Below, piece after piece: positions 10,885 through 22,791 of a DNA stretch of 64,000 nucleotides (positions within the stretch are counted from its first letter, which is position 1; each line of letters begins with the position of its first letter). A program made the translations under genes and the position numbers. The notes beneath the pieces are model-generated. The model made no database searches, was not told the origin of the DNA, and was given only the letters and a program-made list of their open reading frames with translations. The DNA lies in assembly GCA_030544235.1 (NCBI GenBank), contig CM060484.1:8289031-8353030 (forward strand), read 5' to 3'. This DNA comes from Lepturacanthus savala. Its lineage: Eukaryota > Chordata > Actinopteri > Scombriformes > Trichiuridae.

Positions 10885-12828
10885 GTTGGTTTGGGGATTA
10901 TAAAAGTATAAACTCAAAATATTTAACCTCTGAAATGAAAGTATTTGAATATTTGTTAACAAAGGTAGAACATTAACCCAGGAGCATTGGATAATGCTCT
11001 TGGTACCATACTAATATCTGCCAAATCCCAGTCTTGGTTTTTCACTGACTTGACAATTTTGGTGGATTGCATTCCGTGACTTACTGTACCAGAGTATGTA
11101 CAACGGAATCACGTAAAAGGTCACATGATATTTGTTTATAGCATTTAATATGGATGTAAATTAATCCAGAAATGTCTTGCTTGGACGGAGATTGTCTTCA
11201 ATTCAAAAACTCTGTTTTGGGGGCCAAAACGTAGTAGTGTGGATGTAGCCTGCAGCCATTTCTAACCCTTGTGGTCTGTGCTCAGTCCCAGCCGCTCAGC
11301 CCTGAAACCAGACTCTACGATCAATGTCCTCATCAGTATGTAGGAGGTGACCTCTGTCTCTCCCACTTTTCTCATTATCTCATATTCCAGCAAACACATG
11401 GACACGGCGATTGGAAGTATTCACTTAGGAGATGTGTGTTTGTGTCAATGCTTGAGATTTATCTGACATATCTCAGTGTGTTGGTATGTGCATGTGATCT
11501 GGCGATACCAATCCAGGAGAAGAAATCACCTACTGCGGCGTGTTTGTTTGTTTGTGTCACCGGACCCTGTCATTCGATTACAGGTCACACTAATCTAATC
11601 ATCCAGCTGGGAGCTGGGTGAGCAGGCGTTTATGAAAGGGACCGTAGTCCCGCTGAAAAACAGAGCTCGGTCTGTCACCCGCGTTACCTTTTTCCTCAAT
11701 GACAAGCTGCGTCTGGGCTGACTGATAGCCCGCGGCTGTTTCCCAGACTGATTACTGTGAGAGTGAGCGGCCTTTGCTTCAATTTGGACACCTCGCCAGC
11801 TCCGTTTAGAGACGTGCGCGGAAACAGGGGTTCATGCCTGGTCTCCCGAAAAGCATGCGAAACCTGGAGGATGTCCAGGTGTGATGGAGGACAGGGATGT
11901 CGCAGAGATAAAGCTGTTATCAGTGTGACTTACGGGACCGGACAGAATAAGTGACTCAGCTCTCCCCCCTCTGAAATCATATTGACAGGAAATGCAGTCC
12001 CCTCAGATGAACTCGGGAGTCGTTCCGTCTGGTTTATCATTTTTGGGCCCCGCTTGTGAGGCTTGGCAGCTGATACAGATTTTCTCAGGCTCAATCAGCT
12101 GAGCGGCTTGAGGTAAAAGAGATCGATACTTTTCATTTTTAACAGAGGCGCTATCGACCGCGTGAACCGGTGGGCACGGATAGGCTTTTTGTGCCACGGT
12201 AAGAGGCGTATTATTTTAATCATCATCATCTATCATCTGCTCCCCTTCTTATTTGCCGCCATTACACAGGAAGACGGTCGAGGAGAAGATGGCAATATGA
12301 AAAGCTTCTCAGAGTGCCGGGGTGTCACAGAGGCTAAAACACTTGTCGACACCTCTCTGAACCTGCAACTTCTTGTTTTTTTGACACTCCTTGTTATATT
12401 AAAGCCGCAGCCGACAGGTTGACATGTTAATGCGAGTCTGTGAAAAGGTGTTGACATTCATTCATGAAGACAAACGCACGCAGTCAGCATACAGAACACT
12501 AGTTAAAATTTTATAGTATGTACCACCACCACTTGTGCGAAATCTACTATTTATACCAGTGATCGATAGCCTGGCAAACACCAGACCAGATATCAATGTA
12601 GATTTGGGTATAATCCATTCATGCGTTCGTATCTGAGGTGTGGTAAAAATGTCAATCAAATGTGTCTGTATGTGCCTTATAGCCAATTCTTGATTATGTA
12701 CCCAATACCCAATGATGATTAAATAGTTTAGCGCTAAAATTTGCTAATTTTTCAAATAACAGCAGAACTTCTGGCAACATTTCCTGTTCCTTTATACTGA
12801 GATAAGCTTTGTGCTACTGTTTAAAAGT
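10885..12828. other. Intergenic DNA with a candidate regulatory block
   Basis: The first 350 bases are AT-rich and featureless. From about 11270 to 12440 the texture changes to complex, higher-GC, non-repetitive sequence. The densest part is listed separately. Open frames at 11271 and 11757 have no recognised domain and no consistent splice signals. Confidence 0.4.
11560..11960. promoter_or_regulatory. Candidate conserved noncoding element
   Basis: Non-repetitive sequence with paired TAAT-type sites (CACTAATCTAATCATCC), a CAGCTGGGAGCTGGG E-box region and GACTGATTACTGTGAG. It lies about 22 kb upstream of the efna5 start. The call rests on texture and motif density and needs cross-species alignment. 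Confidence 0.25.
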
Positions 12829-12876
12829 TGAGTCAATTTTATTTGTATAGCCCAAAATCACAAAACCAAAAAAGAA
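12829..12876 (-). repeat. Short LINE-tail-like repeat fragment
   Basis: On the minus strand the segment reads TTTTGTGATTTTGGGCTATA followed by CAAATAAAATTGACTC. This matches a widespread fish LINE/SINE 3' tail, also present in longer form at 27343-27499. Only about 48 bases remain. Confidence 0.55.
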
Positions 12877-13118
12877 CTAACTTTGAAGAGGGTAACACTA
12901 CTATGTAAAATGTACTTTGGTGTCACAATATTCACATGGGCATTACATTCTATCTTGGCTCATCTAATGTTAGCCAATGCTAGCATAATGCTAGTTGAGT
13001 ATAGCTACATCAAGATGAATTATCATCATAATTCCGGATGCTTCCTGATAGTTTGCTGCTGACATATTTTTAAGATGAGGCTAACATCCCATTGTTTATA
13101 TGATTATATGATGAAATT

Positions 13119-13399
13119 GTAAATTGACTCCATTTGTATGGTGTCTTTTTTAGTCTTCCAACCACTCAAAGCGCCTTACGTTACTCATGTACATTCACTC
13201 TTTCACACATATTCTGATGGCAGCGGCTGCCGTACAAAGTGCCTACTGCCTATCAGGATGTAACCTAATCATTCAAACACATTCATAGGCCAGTGGTGCA
13301 ACAGGAACAATTTGTGGTTAAGTATCTTGGGATTGTAACAGGGATTCAAACCGCCAATCTTCGAATTGGTGGACATATCTCTGAGCCACAACCACCACA
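13119..13399 (-). mobile_element. tRNA-derived SINE copy, minus strand
   Basis: Read on the minus strand, the 5' end (near 13390) shows a tRNA-like head. A TGGCTCAGAGAT segment corresponds to box A, and GGTTTGAATCC at 13342-13352 fits the box B consensus GGTTCGANNCC with one or two changes. The body contains CTTGG- and AAAGCGC-type blocks and ends with GGCGCTTTGAGTGGTTGG, AGACTAAAAAAG and ATACAAATGGAGTCAATT. A related, inverted copy lies at 14295-14470. Divergence suggests an old insertion. Confidence 0.6.
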
Positions 13400-13671
13400 T
13401 ATTAGCTTATCTCTGTAAGGCTCTGTAAGGCTACACACACCCCTATGTAACTTTTGGTGTTATTTACTTGAACATACACAACATCTAGCATCACAACAGG
13501 AAAAGTTTCTTTACTTAAAATTACAATAGATAACAGGGGACTTATAGACAATGCTAGTCCTACCTAGCAACAGCAACTAAGAGTGACAAGACTTGGGAAG
13601 GGTCTGTTGTTACAAATGCAAAAAAAAAAAATACTTCTACTAGTGATACTACTACAAACTAAACTTTTTAC

Positions 13672-13913
13672 ATCGCTGCTAACACAAGTAGCGCTGCTGC
13701 TATTACAGTAACACAACCAATACTGCTGCAACACCTGCTACAAAAACTACTGCTGTGACTGCGTGTTCTGCTACGCTACAGTTGGCTGCTGCTGGCTCTA
13801 CAACCTCTACAGCTGTTGCTACAACTAGGATTACCGCTGCCAAAAGGAAATTGACTTGCGTTACAGCAAAAGCTGCAGGTACAACGGCTTCTTCTGCCAC
13901 CGCCGTCGCATTG
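13672..13913 (+). repeat. Imperfect trinucleotide-rich tract (CTG/CTA/ACA)
   Basis: About 240 bases are built from irregular GCTGCT, ACTACT, ACAACT and GCTACA triplets. On the minus strand this yields an Ala/Val-rich open frame (13703-13900) that is best seen as a by-product. It appears to be a decayed triplet microsatellite. Confidence 0.6.
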
Positions 13914-14294
13914 TGACGAGATATAGCGAGCCTCGGAGCTGCGTTTGTCAGTCCTCTGTGGAGAAACCTTCTATTTTAATGAAAACATTTGCATATCCGC
14001 TGCCAAAAAAAAAATGCCTTAGCATAATCTGTGTAGATATTGTGATGGAGAACTGAAACTCCTGCTGCTGCACCCCTGACATGCTGCTTTCACTGTGCAG
14101 CCTGTGCAGACAGCCGTTTTATTATTAACTCAATAACAAGTACCAGCATCATTGGTAACTATATATTTTTTTTTACTGCTGCTGCTGGTTCTACAAGACA
14201 ACAATTATTATTAATACCAATGCTACTTTTAACACTCTAGTAGTTAGCATGGTGTTTAGTATATTGTTATGGTGACTTAAATACTCTTTCCCTT

Positions 14295-14470
14295 CAGCAG
14301 TTAGATCCCAGGCTCCCACATTTTAATGTGTCCTTGAGAAAGACATTGAAGTAAAATCCCTCCCAGTGCCTTGGTAGCTCATCAGCCATCTGTGTGTGTG
14401 TATCTGAATGGGTGAATGAGAGGCATATTGTAAAGCGCTTTGGATAAAAGCTCTATTTAAATGCAGTCCA
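14295..14470 (+). mobile_element. tRNA-derived SINE copy, plus strand, truncated head
   Basis: Starts with a degenerate box-B-like CAGTTAGATCCCAGG, then TGTCCTTGAGAAAGACATTG, then GTGAATGAGAGGC, and ends TAAAGCGCTTTGGATAAAAG and TTTAAATGCAGTCCA. This is the same family as 13119-13399 in the opposite orientation, with about 900 bases between them. The box A half of the tRNA head is missing. Confidence 0.6.
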
Positions 14471-14914
14471 AATCCTCATGATCTCATCGTATGCCTATAA
14501 GCAATAATACACAACTGGGTGTATATAAAGGGCCCTGCAAGTGCCCACCCTGCTGAAGTGTCGTTTAGCAAGGCTTTGAATCCCTCAACTAGCTGCCGCT
14601 GAGACAGCACCTTGACCGGCCAGTGGATGGTTGACAAGCAAAGAATCATTTCAGTATCACCATCAACTCTAATAACGAGATGTGTAAACACTCCGAGGAG
14701 CCACGAGACAATATAATGGTCACATTATCATGACAAAACGATCAGCATATATTGACATGACCGCATTTGCATCCATACACACACACACACAAACACGTGC
14801 GCTTTGATGAAGCCATAATGTTAGCGTATAGATCACATCAGCAAGGCTGATGGAGATCAGAACAGTCAAGTTTCCATCACAGTTCGTCAGGAGGCACAGA
14901 AACAAAGAAACTGG

Positions 14915-15122
14915 ATATTGTAATTTTATTCATTGACCAAATTGTCAGATGGAATACAAACCATATTCATAAAGTGCCAATAAGAGGCCGAGGCAACGCG
15001 AGGCTAATGGCTCTGCTAGCGCAGCAGGGCTTATTGTTACACCGCAGTAATAGACTCTCAAGGACAAACCATTGTTGTGAATTGGCCTTAATGGTTGCAG
15101 AAAATCATCAAATTATATGAAA
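14915..15122. promoter_or_regulatory. Candidate conserved noncoding element
   Basis: This is the most element-like of the upstream stretches: no simple repeats, retained CpGs (GAGGCAACGCGAGG), several homeodomain cores (GTAATTTTATTCATTG, CCTTAATGG) and a SOX-like CCATTGTTGT near 15069-15078. Base composition contrasts with both flanks. Function is not shown by the sequence. A regulatory role for efna5, about 19 kb downstream, is speculation. Confidence 0.35.
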
Positions 15123-16599
15123 TAGTCTGAAACTCCAGCTTGGGCATTTTCCATGTTTCTTGAATTTAAAGTTTTCGTGGTCCTAAGAACTGGATAAACA
15201 CCACAAGTTCACCTAACCCATTCAAAACCACTTTTACTCCCACGGTGGAATTTATTCGCCTCCTGAAAAGTTGCAGCAATTACTCGTACCCAAAGGACAC
15301 ACAAGGTTACAGTTAAGGACAGATTGTTGTTATATTCCTTAAACCACTACTGACTGTTGGTAACAACGGTAGCAATTGGTGAAGTGAATATTGTCTCAGT
15401 CCAAAACATATCGCTGTGATATATTAAAAATATTTCCATCCATTTAATTGTACCATAAAATTCATTGACTTTGACATTTGTGTTGGATGTTTTGCTGTTT
15501 TAATACTGTAAATTTATGTGCGAGGCATTACCTGTGTGTATTATAATTTTGAATATGTAAAATTAATTGTCTGACACTATAGTATAAAGTTAATCACAAG
15601 CATATCTTATTTGTACACAAATACGATTCAGATAAATTAATATAGTTACTTTTCAGTTGGTACTGTGAAGTAGACCTGGGCAATAAAACAACATCAATAT
15701 ATACCGTCAACATCCACATCTTCAAAACAAAAAGCAAATACTTTAATTTAATATCAATAAACCAATGATGCTCCCTCCTTGGCTCATAAATATAACATTT
15801 CCCTTGACAATGGAGCAATCATTGAATTAACAGACAAAAAGCCAAGTCATGTTTAGTACAAAGTGGTTCCATTCAACCATTTTTCTCCTGGTCGTTATTA
15901 AAAATAGTTAATTAAAAATGGTCAATAATTTATATCAATATATAAATATAGGTCATTAGGCATAAAATCCTTCCAAAATATTTAAAAGAAAATCACCAAT
16001 CAATTCATCAATTATCTACATTAATCAATATAAACACATTTTAATCACTAGGCTCCGTATCGTTGTTTGCGCTGCCAAAGGACTGCTGATTGAAATTAGC
16101 CTATGGCTGCATTCTTGCTTATTTACAGGGAAAATATTCATTAACATGCACTGTCTTTATCAAAGCTATTAAATAGCAGTCAAGTTAACCTAAAAGGAAA
16201 AAAACACAATTTATCCCACATTTACATTAGTGGTCTACTTGCATTACTCAATAATACTCACATATAACCATGACATTTGAATGTAGGGTTATGTTTCTTA
16301 TTACAGCTGCATACATGGCCATTCATTGTAACAAATGTTCTGGCAAGTAATATCAGCTTATGTTTGGATCTCAGATTAACTACCATGTGGTGCAGTTGAT
16401 AGCGCTGTGTTTTAGCTGCCTAAGCAGCCCGCTTCATATTTTTCGATTTGGATATTAAGGTGAATAACTGTTCAGTCGTTTACTGCAACAGCTTCTTTAC
16501 AGTGGAAAAAAATGCAGCTGAGCCTTCCTGAGTTATTGGCAGAGAACAAAGGTATCACAGTCAATACAGACATGGTTTATGGGAATTTACAACAGGATG

Positions 16600-17000
16600 A
16601 AACAAGAAAATTTAGGCTTTTTCCCTCCACAGAGGTGGCAGTCACCGTCACGTAAGATCGTGCTTTATCTTTGTCTCTGTCCGCCGATCGAAGGCCTTCT
16701 GAAAACGCCGCGGCTCCGGCGTTTTCAGGGCAGGGAAGATTGAGTTCTGCTCTCTATAACCGAGCTCAGGCGCAGTCCATTATGAGAATCTTTTGTTTTT
16801 CCATGACAAGGTTACAATAACCAGGCATCTCGGCACCGCGAAACACTGATTACCTTGAGCTATCACTGCCATCTCCCATTTATCCTTTCTATAAATCACC
16901 GCACCCACAACCATTGTGTGACACAAACCAGGGACGGAGAGGAATTTACTCACTTAGTGTATTCCTCCTGTCAGGTAAATGTCAATGTCAAAGTGTCGGT
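16600..17000. promoter_or_regulatory. Candidate conserved noncoding element with a GC hairpin
   Basis: Non-repetitive sequence including GGTGGCAGTCACCGTCACG, a perfect 12-bp hairpin at 16699-16728, and TCTATAACCGAGCTCAGGCG. The retained CpGs stand out from the surrounding AT-rich DNA. This could be a regulatory element or a small structured RNA. There is no direct evidence for either. Confidence 0.3.
16699..16728. repeat. Perfect GC-rich hairpin, 12-bp stem, 6-base loop
   Basis: The arm CTGAAAACGCCG (16699-16710) is matched exactly by CGGCGTTTTCAG (16717-16728) across a six-base loop. It is not followed by a clear U-run and lies in otherwise unique sequence. Confidence 0.9.
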
Positions 17001-17480
17001 TTCTCCCAGAGTAGAAAAATTATTATTTTTATATCAATAACCACTTTTTTTTTTTGAAAGACACATACTTTGACATATTTTTTTCTGGCATTCCTGAACT
17101 TTTTAATGAAAAATAAAATCGCCAGGACGAGCCGAGGTACTCCTACGCCCTCGCCACCTTTAGAAAAATGTGACCCCTGCTTCCAATCCGAGCAGCCCCT
17201 CACAGATATACCCAATAATCCTCGCTGACAATTCACCAGTGAGGGCTTTGGGGATTGTTAAGGAGATTAACTAAACAAATATATCACCTTCGGAGGCTAA
17301 ATCTGCCTTCAAGGAGACTTGGTGAGGGATGAGCCTGCGTGCAGGGAAATAAAGAAGAATAAAGAATGAGACCAAGGTGTCCGTTTGTGACAGCGGGGCG
17401 ATCTGATAGTTTTCCGAGGGCATCCTGTGACGTGGAAATCACACATTTCATCTTTACAGCGATCAATTTGTGTCAGTCAC

Positions 17481-19248
17481 TGTTGAAGTGTCCTTGAGCA
17501 AAAGCTTTAAAAAAAAAAAACTGATTTGCTGCCAGGGCCCTCCGCCCCTCTGGTATGCGTGACCTTTTCAGGATGATACACGAAATAAAGTCTTTATTTT
17601 GCTTTAAAGTACCCTAAAACCCCTGATAATGGACAGAGAGCAAAAAAAATAAAAGAGGCCCCGGAGCGTTGGTGAGCTGAGAAGTGAAGATCGTTTTGCC
17701 AATGAAGACTTAATTAGAGACCAGTTGGAGCATAAGGGAAGCTCACCTCGCTACTCATGGTGAATCCACTAATACATTCTTATCATCGTTTATTAGATGT
17801 ATTACTTGGTCTAATTGATATAAGCTGTTGCTCTTTTGCCCCATACTGCAAGAGGAAAAACATTTTTCATAAACTGATCCAAAATGAGAGGAACCTCCTC
17901 ATCAAGTGGCTCATTCATGGCATATTGCGGTTAGTAAAGGTCCTATATAATGCAAATAGCCTCTTTATTTTTCTTTTAATCTAGATATGGCCTTGTGGTT
18001 ATATAGAAACTGTCCAATGCATTAAAAGCCAATTGAATATTTATGCTTGATGAAGCACTGTAAAACACTGAGTTGATGTTCTTTTTCTACTTTAAATTAC
18101 AAATATATCATGTTAGGGGTATGAAAAATTCTATTGCAATCGAGAAAAGTACATGATATGGGACCTTTAAACGGATCTGCTTTGTGCATACGAGATTTGA
18201 ATGATAGATTTATTACATTGAACCAGGTGGAACAGAATGAGACCTTTATTCTCTGTATATTTGCAATGTGGAGGAATTGACTTTCAGTTTAGAACTTGCC
18301 ATGTCTGTCCCTGTGGCACATATACAAGCATGAGTCTGAAATTGTAAAATTTATATCATAATTGTGTAATAAGGTGCATGTATGAAAGGTCTTTAAAAAA
18401 ATACCTTCAGGGTAGGTTGAAGCCTGGGGTTTTGAGTTGCAGGGAGTTTTTCTACATATAACTTCGCATTTCGGAACTTTGATCAGATATCCAACATCAT
18501 AACCCTATACAAATGACAGAAAATCAAAAAAGCATGTGCCCTTTAAGAACAAGAGAACATTTTTGGCCTCATTTGACAGCTGCCGAGAGCCAAGTCTGTT
18601 TTCATCCATCGGACAGGAACCAACTTCGTATTTTAGAGACTTCAGGCAAATACAATGACTTCTATTGTCTGTTTTCTTCCCTTATTTATTTTCACCATCA
18701 CACACCAGCTTGTATTACATCTTTTCACGGGTGGTTGTTTTTATGTCCCCCCCCCCACCACCATCAGTACGTAACATGTTTCCTTTGGGAGTTTAGCAAT
18801 TTACTCCATGATTTCATCTTCCTTACATCTTCTCTCTGCCTCACTCAGATGAATGCGTTTCATTTTTGTTGTGTAAACGCCGCCATAAACATCCGAATAA
18901 AGTCTGCCTCGAATGGACTCACAGGTGTACAGTAATCTGGAATTGCCTGCTTTTGAGTGCGGCAATTTTGTCCCTGAAATATTTTGGGACATAAATTTGA
19001 GTTAGCGTTATGGTTCATACATCTTGTTTTTCGGGCTCTTTTGGAGGCTGTTTGGAGCCTCGGGAGGTTGCCCCAGTGGTAAGGGCTGCCTGTGCCAGCT
19101 GATGCAATATGAAACAATATTCGGGCTGGGATGACAGGAGGATTAGGCATTCAAAGGCTACAAGAGTAAAAACTTAATGATTTTGGTTTTATCTGTGGTT
19201 GATGGTTATTTAAAATGAGTGCTTCTAGCTCTAGGGCGCTAATTAGAG
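17481..19248. other. Intergenic DNA, no gene seen
   Basis: A small SINE-like scrap (GTGTCCTTGAGCAAAAGC) occurs near 17489-17506. Stretches 17640-17900 and 18790-19010 are repeat-free and moderately complex. The 140-codon open frame at 18513-18935 has no recognised domain and is shadowed by frames on the other strand. Confidence 0.4.
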
Positions 19249-19400
19249 CAGGGGTTCTCAACCTTTTCTACTTCAAGGTCCACCTATTCATACTTGTAGC
19301 CCATAAAAAAAATGCATTAATCATTAATACACTAGTTCAATAATAGTTAATGAATGACAAAAACACCACTTTGAGCTTATACCAGCCCTTTAAATAAATG
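19249..19400 (+). repeat. hAT-like dispersed repeat end
   Basis: Begins GCAGGGGTTCTCAACCTTTT, followed by CTTCAAGGTCCACCTATTC. This is a start shared by many vertebrate hAT-derived non-autonomous repeats. The other end is not clear, so the right boundary is a guess. Confidence 0.4.
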
Positions 19401-22400
19401 AGCACAATATCTCTGATCACTGTGAATAAATTAAAACTGACCTTTTTTTTTCATGGTCTATTTATACAAATTAGCTTTTATGATCCAAAAGTAACAGCAA
19501 CGCAGTCTGCCTTCTCACACACTAACTCTGAAAAAAACGCTATGGCTATGGAACCAGGGGTAGTACCAATTAAACTTCAGTCCTGGTGTGACCTCACAAA
19601 AGGAGACATTTCTAAATGGCTTCAGATGAGTTTTAGCAATGCTACAGAAGAGGAAATGAAGAATTGTTAGTTTTGTCAATCAGTATAGTAGGGATGATTA
19701 AATTTTAGAAAGGCAGGAAGGAAGCTTAAAAATTCAGTAGTCCCAACTAACTGTACACTCCTTTTTTTTCTTTCTTTCTTGTACTGGACTTTTTTTCTGG
19801 GCCTTGGTCTTGATTGTGGCTACAATCAAGACTCCTGATTCCCACAGGTATGTGTTTGCCATCCAGAGAGAGCCCAGGTCTACTTTGGCCCACTGCAACT
19901 TCAAGCTGCTGTGTGCTGAAACGTCCAGGAGCTTGGACATGTGGACAGGGCAATGACATTCGGTTGATTGCACAGAAGTTGGTTTCATGATCTAGGTTTT
20001 TGGGATCCTTTGGGGAATGATTCAGCAATTTTCTCTGTCAGCTGAGAGACGCTGGATGTTCCGTGCATGAACATCAGTAATGTTCATGCACGGAACATTT
20101 TCCAATATTTCAATCAAGAGTGGAAACATTTCTGAAATTCACTGATCATAATTGTAGTCAATTTTCTTTTCCCTGGAAGTAGTCAACCATCTTTCCAGCA
20201 TGAGTTTGATGACTTATCTCAAGATTTGGTTTGGAAGTCTTTAGTGCCTCATTATCAAGATCCCAAATCAATGAAATCATTTTTATGTGAGGAAAAAATA
20301 TGTTAGTGCAGCTTTGATTCTAAATTATTTTGTCACAGTATAGTCAGGTTCGTGCGTTGAGGACTTGGCAGGAGTAGAAACTCCTGAGGATGGGAAGACG
20401 CCGTCAAAAGTTGTAATCGTCATTTCTGGTGCACAACGGGGTATGTTCTTTTTGAGACAGCACTACCCTGAGAACACTATGTAAGTAAGTACATTGTGTA
20501 TATGCTGTTGCCTGAAAAGCATTTTCAGGTTATGGTAACTAAATGGTAATGTTTAAACCAGGTATTACTGTCTAAGCCTAGAGGACTAAAACTCATTCTG
20601 CTGCAGTGTCTATTTGTATGTTAGCGGTATACTGGATTCAAAGACTCTGTTTAGAACAACCTTGTTAAAAACATATTGACCAGTTGGTTGGTTGGTTAGA
20701 GTGTAACAGTTCTCAGAGGGAAAACATAATGATCTGTAACAAACACCAGGACGTTCCTTTTCAGTCAGGCTAAGCTTTCTATTTGCTTGTTATTGGAAGA
20801 TTAGTTAGGTCATCCGTAGCTGGATGCCCTCCCATTTGAAAACTCATTCTGGCACCATCAGTGTACACAGTGTTCTAGCAGAAGTATCCACATTGCCGGT
20901 GTCAGATTCATCACAAGAATAAGTCAAAAGAATTTCTCAAACCATTACAAAATTCACTTCTCCGCCATTGGAGTCAGGATGTTCCAAAGAAAAATGATGT
21001 GACAAGAAGTTAAGCTATACACACTCCAGATTTAAAAGGAGCTACGAAGGTGTGACACACAAAGTTGTATGCTTTGTTGTAGATAATCTAATCTACTATT
21101 TGGAACTGGCCCATTACTACTGCATCATGTCCCTCAGCATCACTTTTTAGCATCATTTTTAGCATCATTTATTTAAAGTACAGGGTAGTCCGATAGATTT
21201 CCATAAATCTCCCACAATGTATGAAATGTACAAAATAAGACGGATGACGTCTGTATATGGTGACAAATGTCCCCATTTGGTGATAGCAAATCGGTTGGTC
21301 GCTAAATAGCAAAAAACTGAAAAGTTGCACAATCTGAAGGAGAGCGGGAGTCTAAAATAGCAACAGAGATCCTTTGACTCATTACAAGATGGAATCAGTA
21401 GCTAACATGCAGATCTCTTGCAGCTCCCTCTCCACGGAGTCCTGGCTGTGCCGCTCTGCTGGGTTGGCACAGGCGCCTGTGATCCATCATTACCAGCCAC
21501 CGCCAATGCAGAGTCACCTCAGCTTTACACTTCTCCGCAGGCTCTCTGCTAATTAGGAGAAGCAGGGAGTTGTGAAGTAGCTGTGGTGTTATAACATCTA
21601 CAAGTTATGCATGTGTGCCTGACATGGAAAAAACGGATATTTTAGATGAGGGAATGCTTAAATATGCTGTTATATCAAAAGTTTTGTTTGCAAATGAGAT
21701 CGCGAAATTATAATGTAATGTAAAAGTTTATTCCTGGTGATGTGTGAAGCTGATGTACATGATGACACGAGTTATTCTTAGGGTTCCGAGCACCATGAGA
21801 TATAAGAAACACTTTCATATTCTTTTCATACTACATAAAGTACATACACATATCATCATGATGTGTGCTGTAAGCTGCATCTCAACACACCACCTCCAAG
21901 AAATCTATTTATTTTCCACAGAGCAGAAAAATGTCAGTAAATGTTGATGATCTTTGAAGTGACATCGCCTGTATCGCCCACATACTGGTGTTACCACATG
22001 TCTCAGCAGTCACTGAAATGACACCGGTGCTACACATGGCAGCTGGTTCCTGTTGGCGCTTTGACAGTTTCGTGAATTCCGTTGTTCGCAGAATGCTGTG
22101 CAGGAATGCTTGGTGCCGAGCCAAACATCAAAAAACACAGACATACAAAAGAGGAAGAGGAAGGCCAAGTATGTCGGCTCCACTCTATACGCTTTTGGTA
22201 CCAGATACTAATTTGGATTTTCTTTTTCACTACAATTAATAAATGCCCCTAAATGTAGCTAGTTGTCATAGGGATTCAACAGACGCGGTAGTGCAGGATG
22301 ACCCATGTCATGCGAGTGATTGATTCTGTGCAATCAGAGGTCTGCAGTGTTTTCATGTCATCTTTTAGTATCGGCTCAGGAACCTTGAGAGAGGTGAAAC

Positions 22401-22735
22401 TTAAAAAAAAAAGTATCAGGTGACATAAGTCAGATCTAAGTGTCTGGTACTGCAGGGATGCATTTTGCAACTGATTTACATGAAAATGAATTTACATGAG
22501 AATACTATCTCAACATATTCGCCCTAATCTGACCCTTCAAGGAACATGTCATTTGTTGTGCTGGTTTTAGGTACTTAGCCATGTTTATGCTCTGCTGCAC
22601 AATCCCTGTGTATCTGTGTACCTTTTAATGTGCCTAGCGCAGAGCATTTGCGTTTAAGACCTGATTTTGGTGAGTAATAACAAACTGAATAGAATAACTG
22701 GGGCTTTCGGCTTTCGCAGACTACATTATTAGCTG
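19401..22735. other. Intergenic DNA, no gene seen
   Basis: Mostly unremarkable sequence. A perfect hairpin lies at 20056-20098. A complex stretch at 21360-21560 (with CTGTGATCCATCATTACC and CTCTGCTAATTAGGAG) may be regulatory. Overlapping open frames around 21988-22239 on both strands are chance. Confidence 0.4.
20056..20098. repeat. Perfect hairpin, 19-bp stem, 5-base loop
   Basis: The arm ATGTTCCGTGCATGAACAT (20056-20074) is matched exactly by its reverse complement at 20080-20098, around the loop CAGTA. Each arm also carries an internal ATGCAT-like dyad. There is no flanking transposon-like structure. It could be a young inverted duplication, a small-RNA precursor, or a templated-repair scar. 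Confidence 0.9.
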
Positions 22736-22791
22736 TGAAAATAATCATCAGCTGAATGACTAATGAAAATAATCATAAGTTGCAGCCCTAG
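22736..22791 (-). repeat. Fragment of the 'gattaat' element
   Basis: The end ATAAGTTGCAGCCCTAG matches the GTTGCAGCCCT terminus of the family seen at 39214-39518, and the preceding AAAATAATCAT blocks are typical of its AT-rich end. Only about 56 bases remain. Confidence 0.5.

Larger units (their letters stand above)
14471..17480. other. Intergenic DNA with two candidate regulatory blocks
   Basis: No gene. Repeat-free stretches at 14915-15122 and 16600-17000 are listed separately. The part from 15400 to 16500 is AT-rich and uninformative. Confidence 0.45.

Noticed and set aside
19066..19100. Box-A-like CCCCAGTGGTAAGGGC
   Set aside because: No box B at a suitable distance and no cloverleaf.
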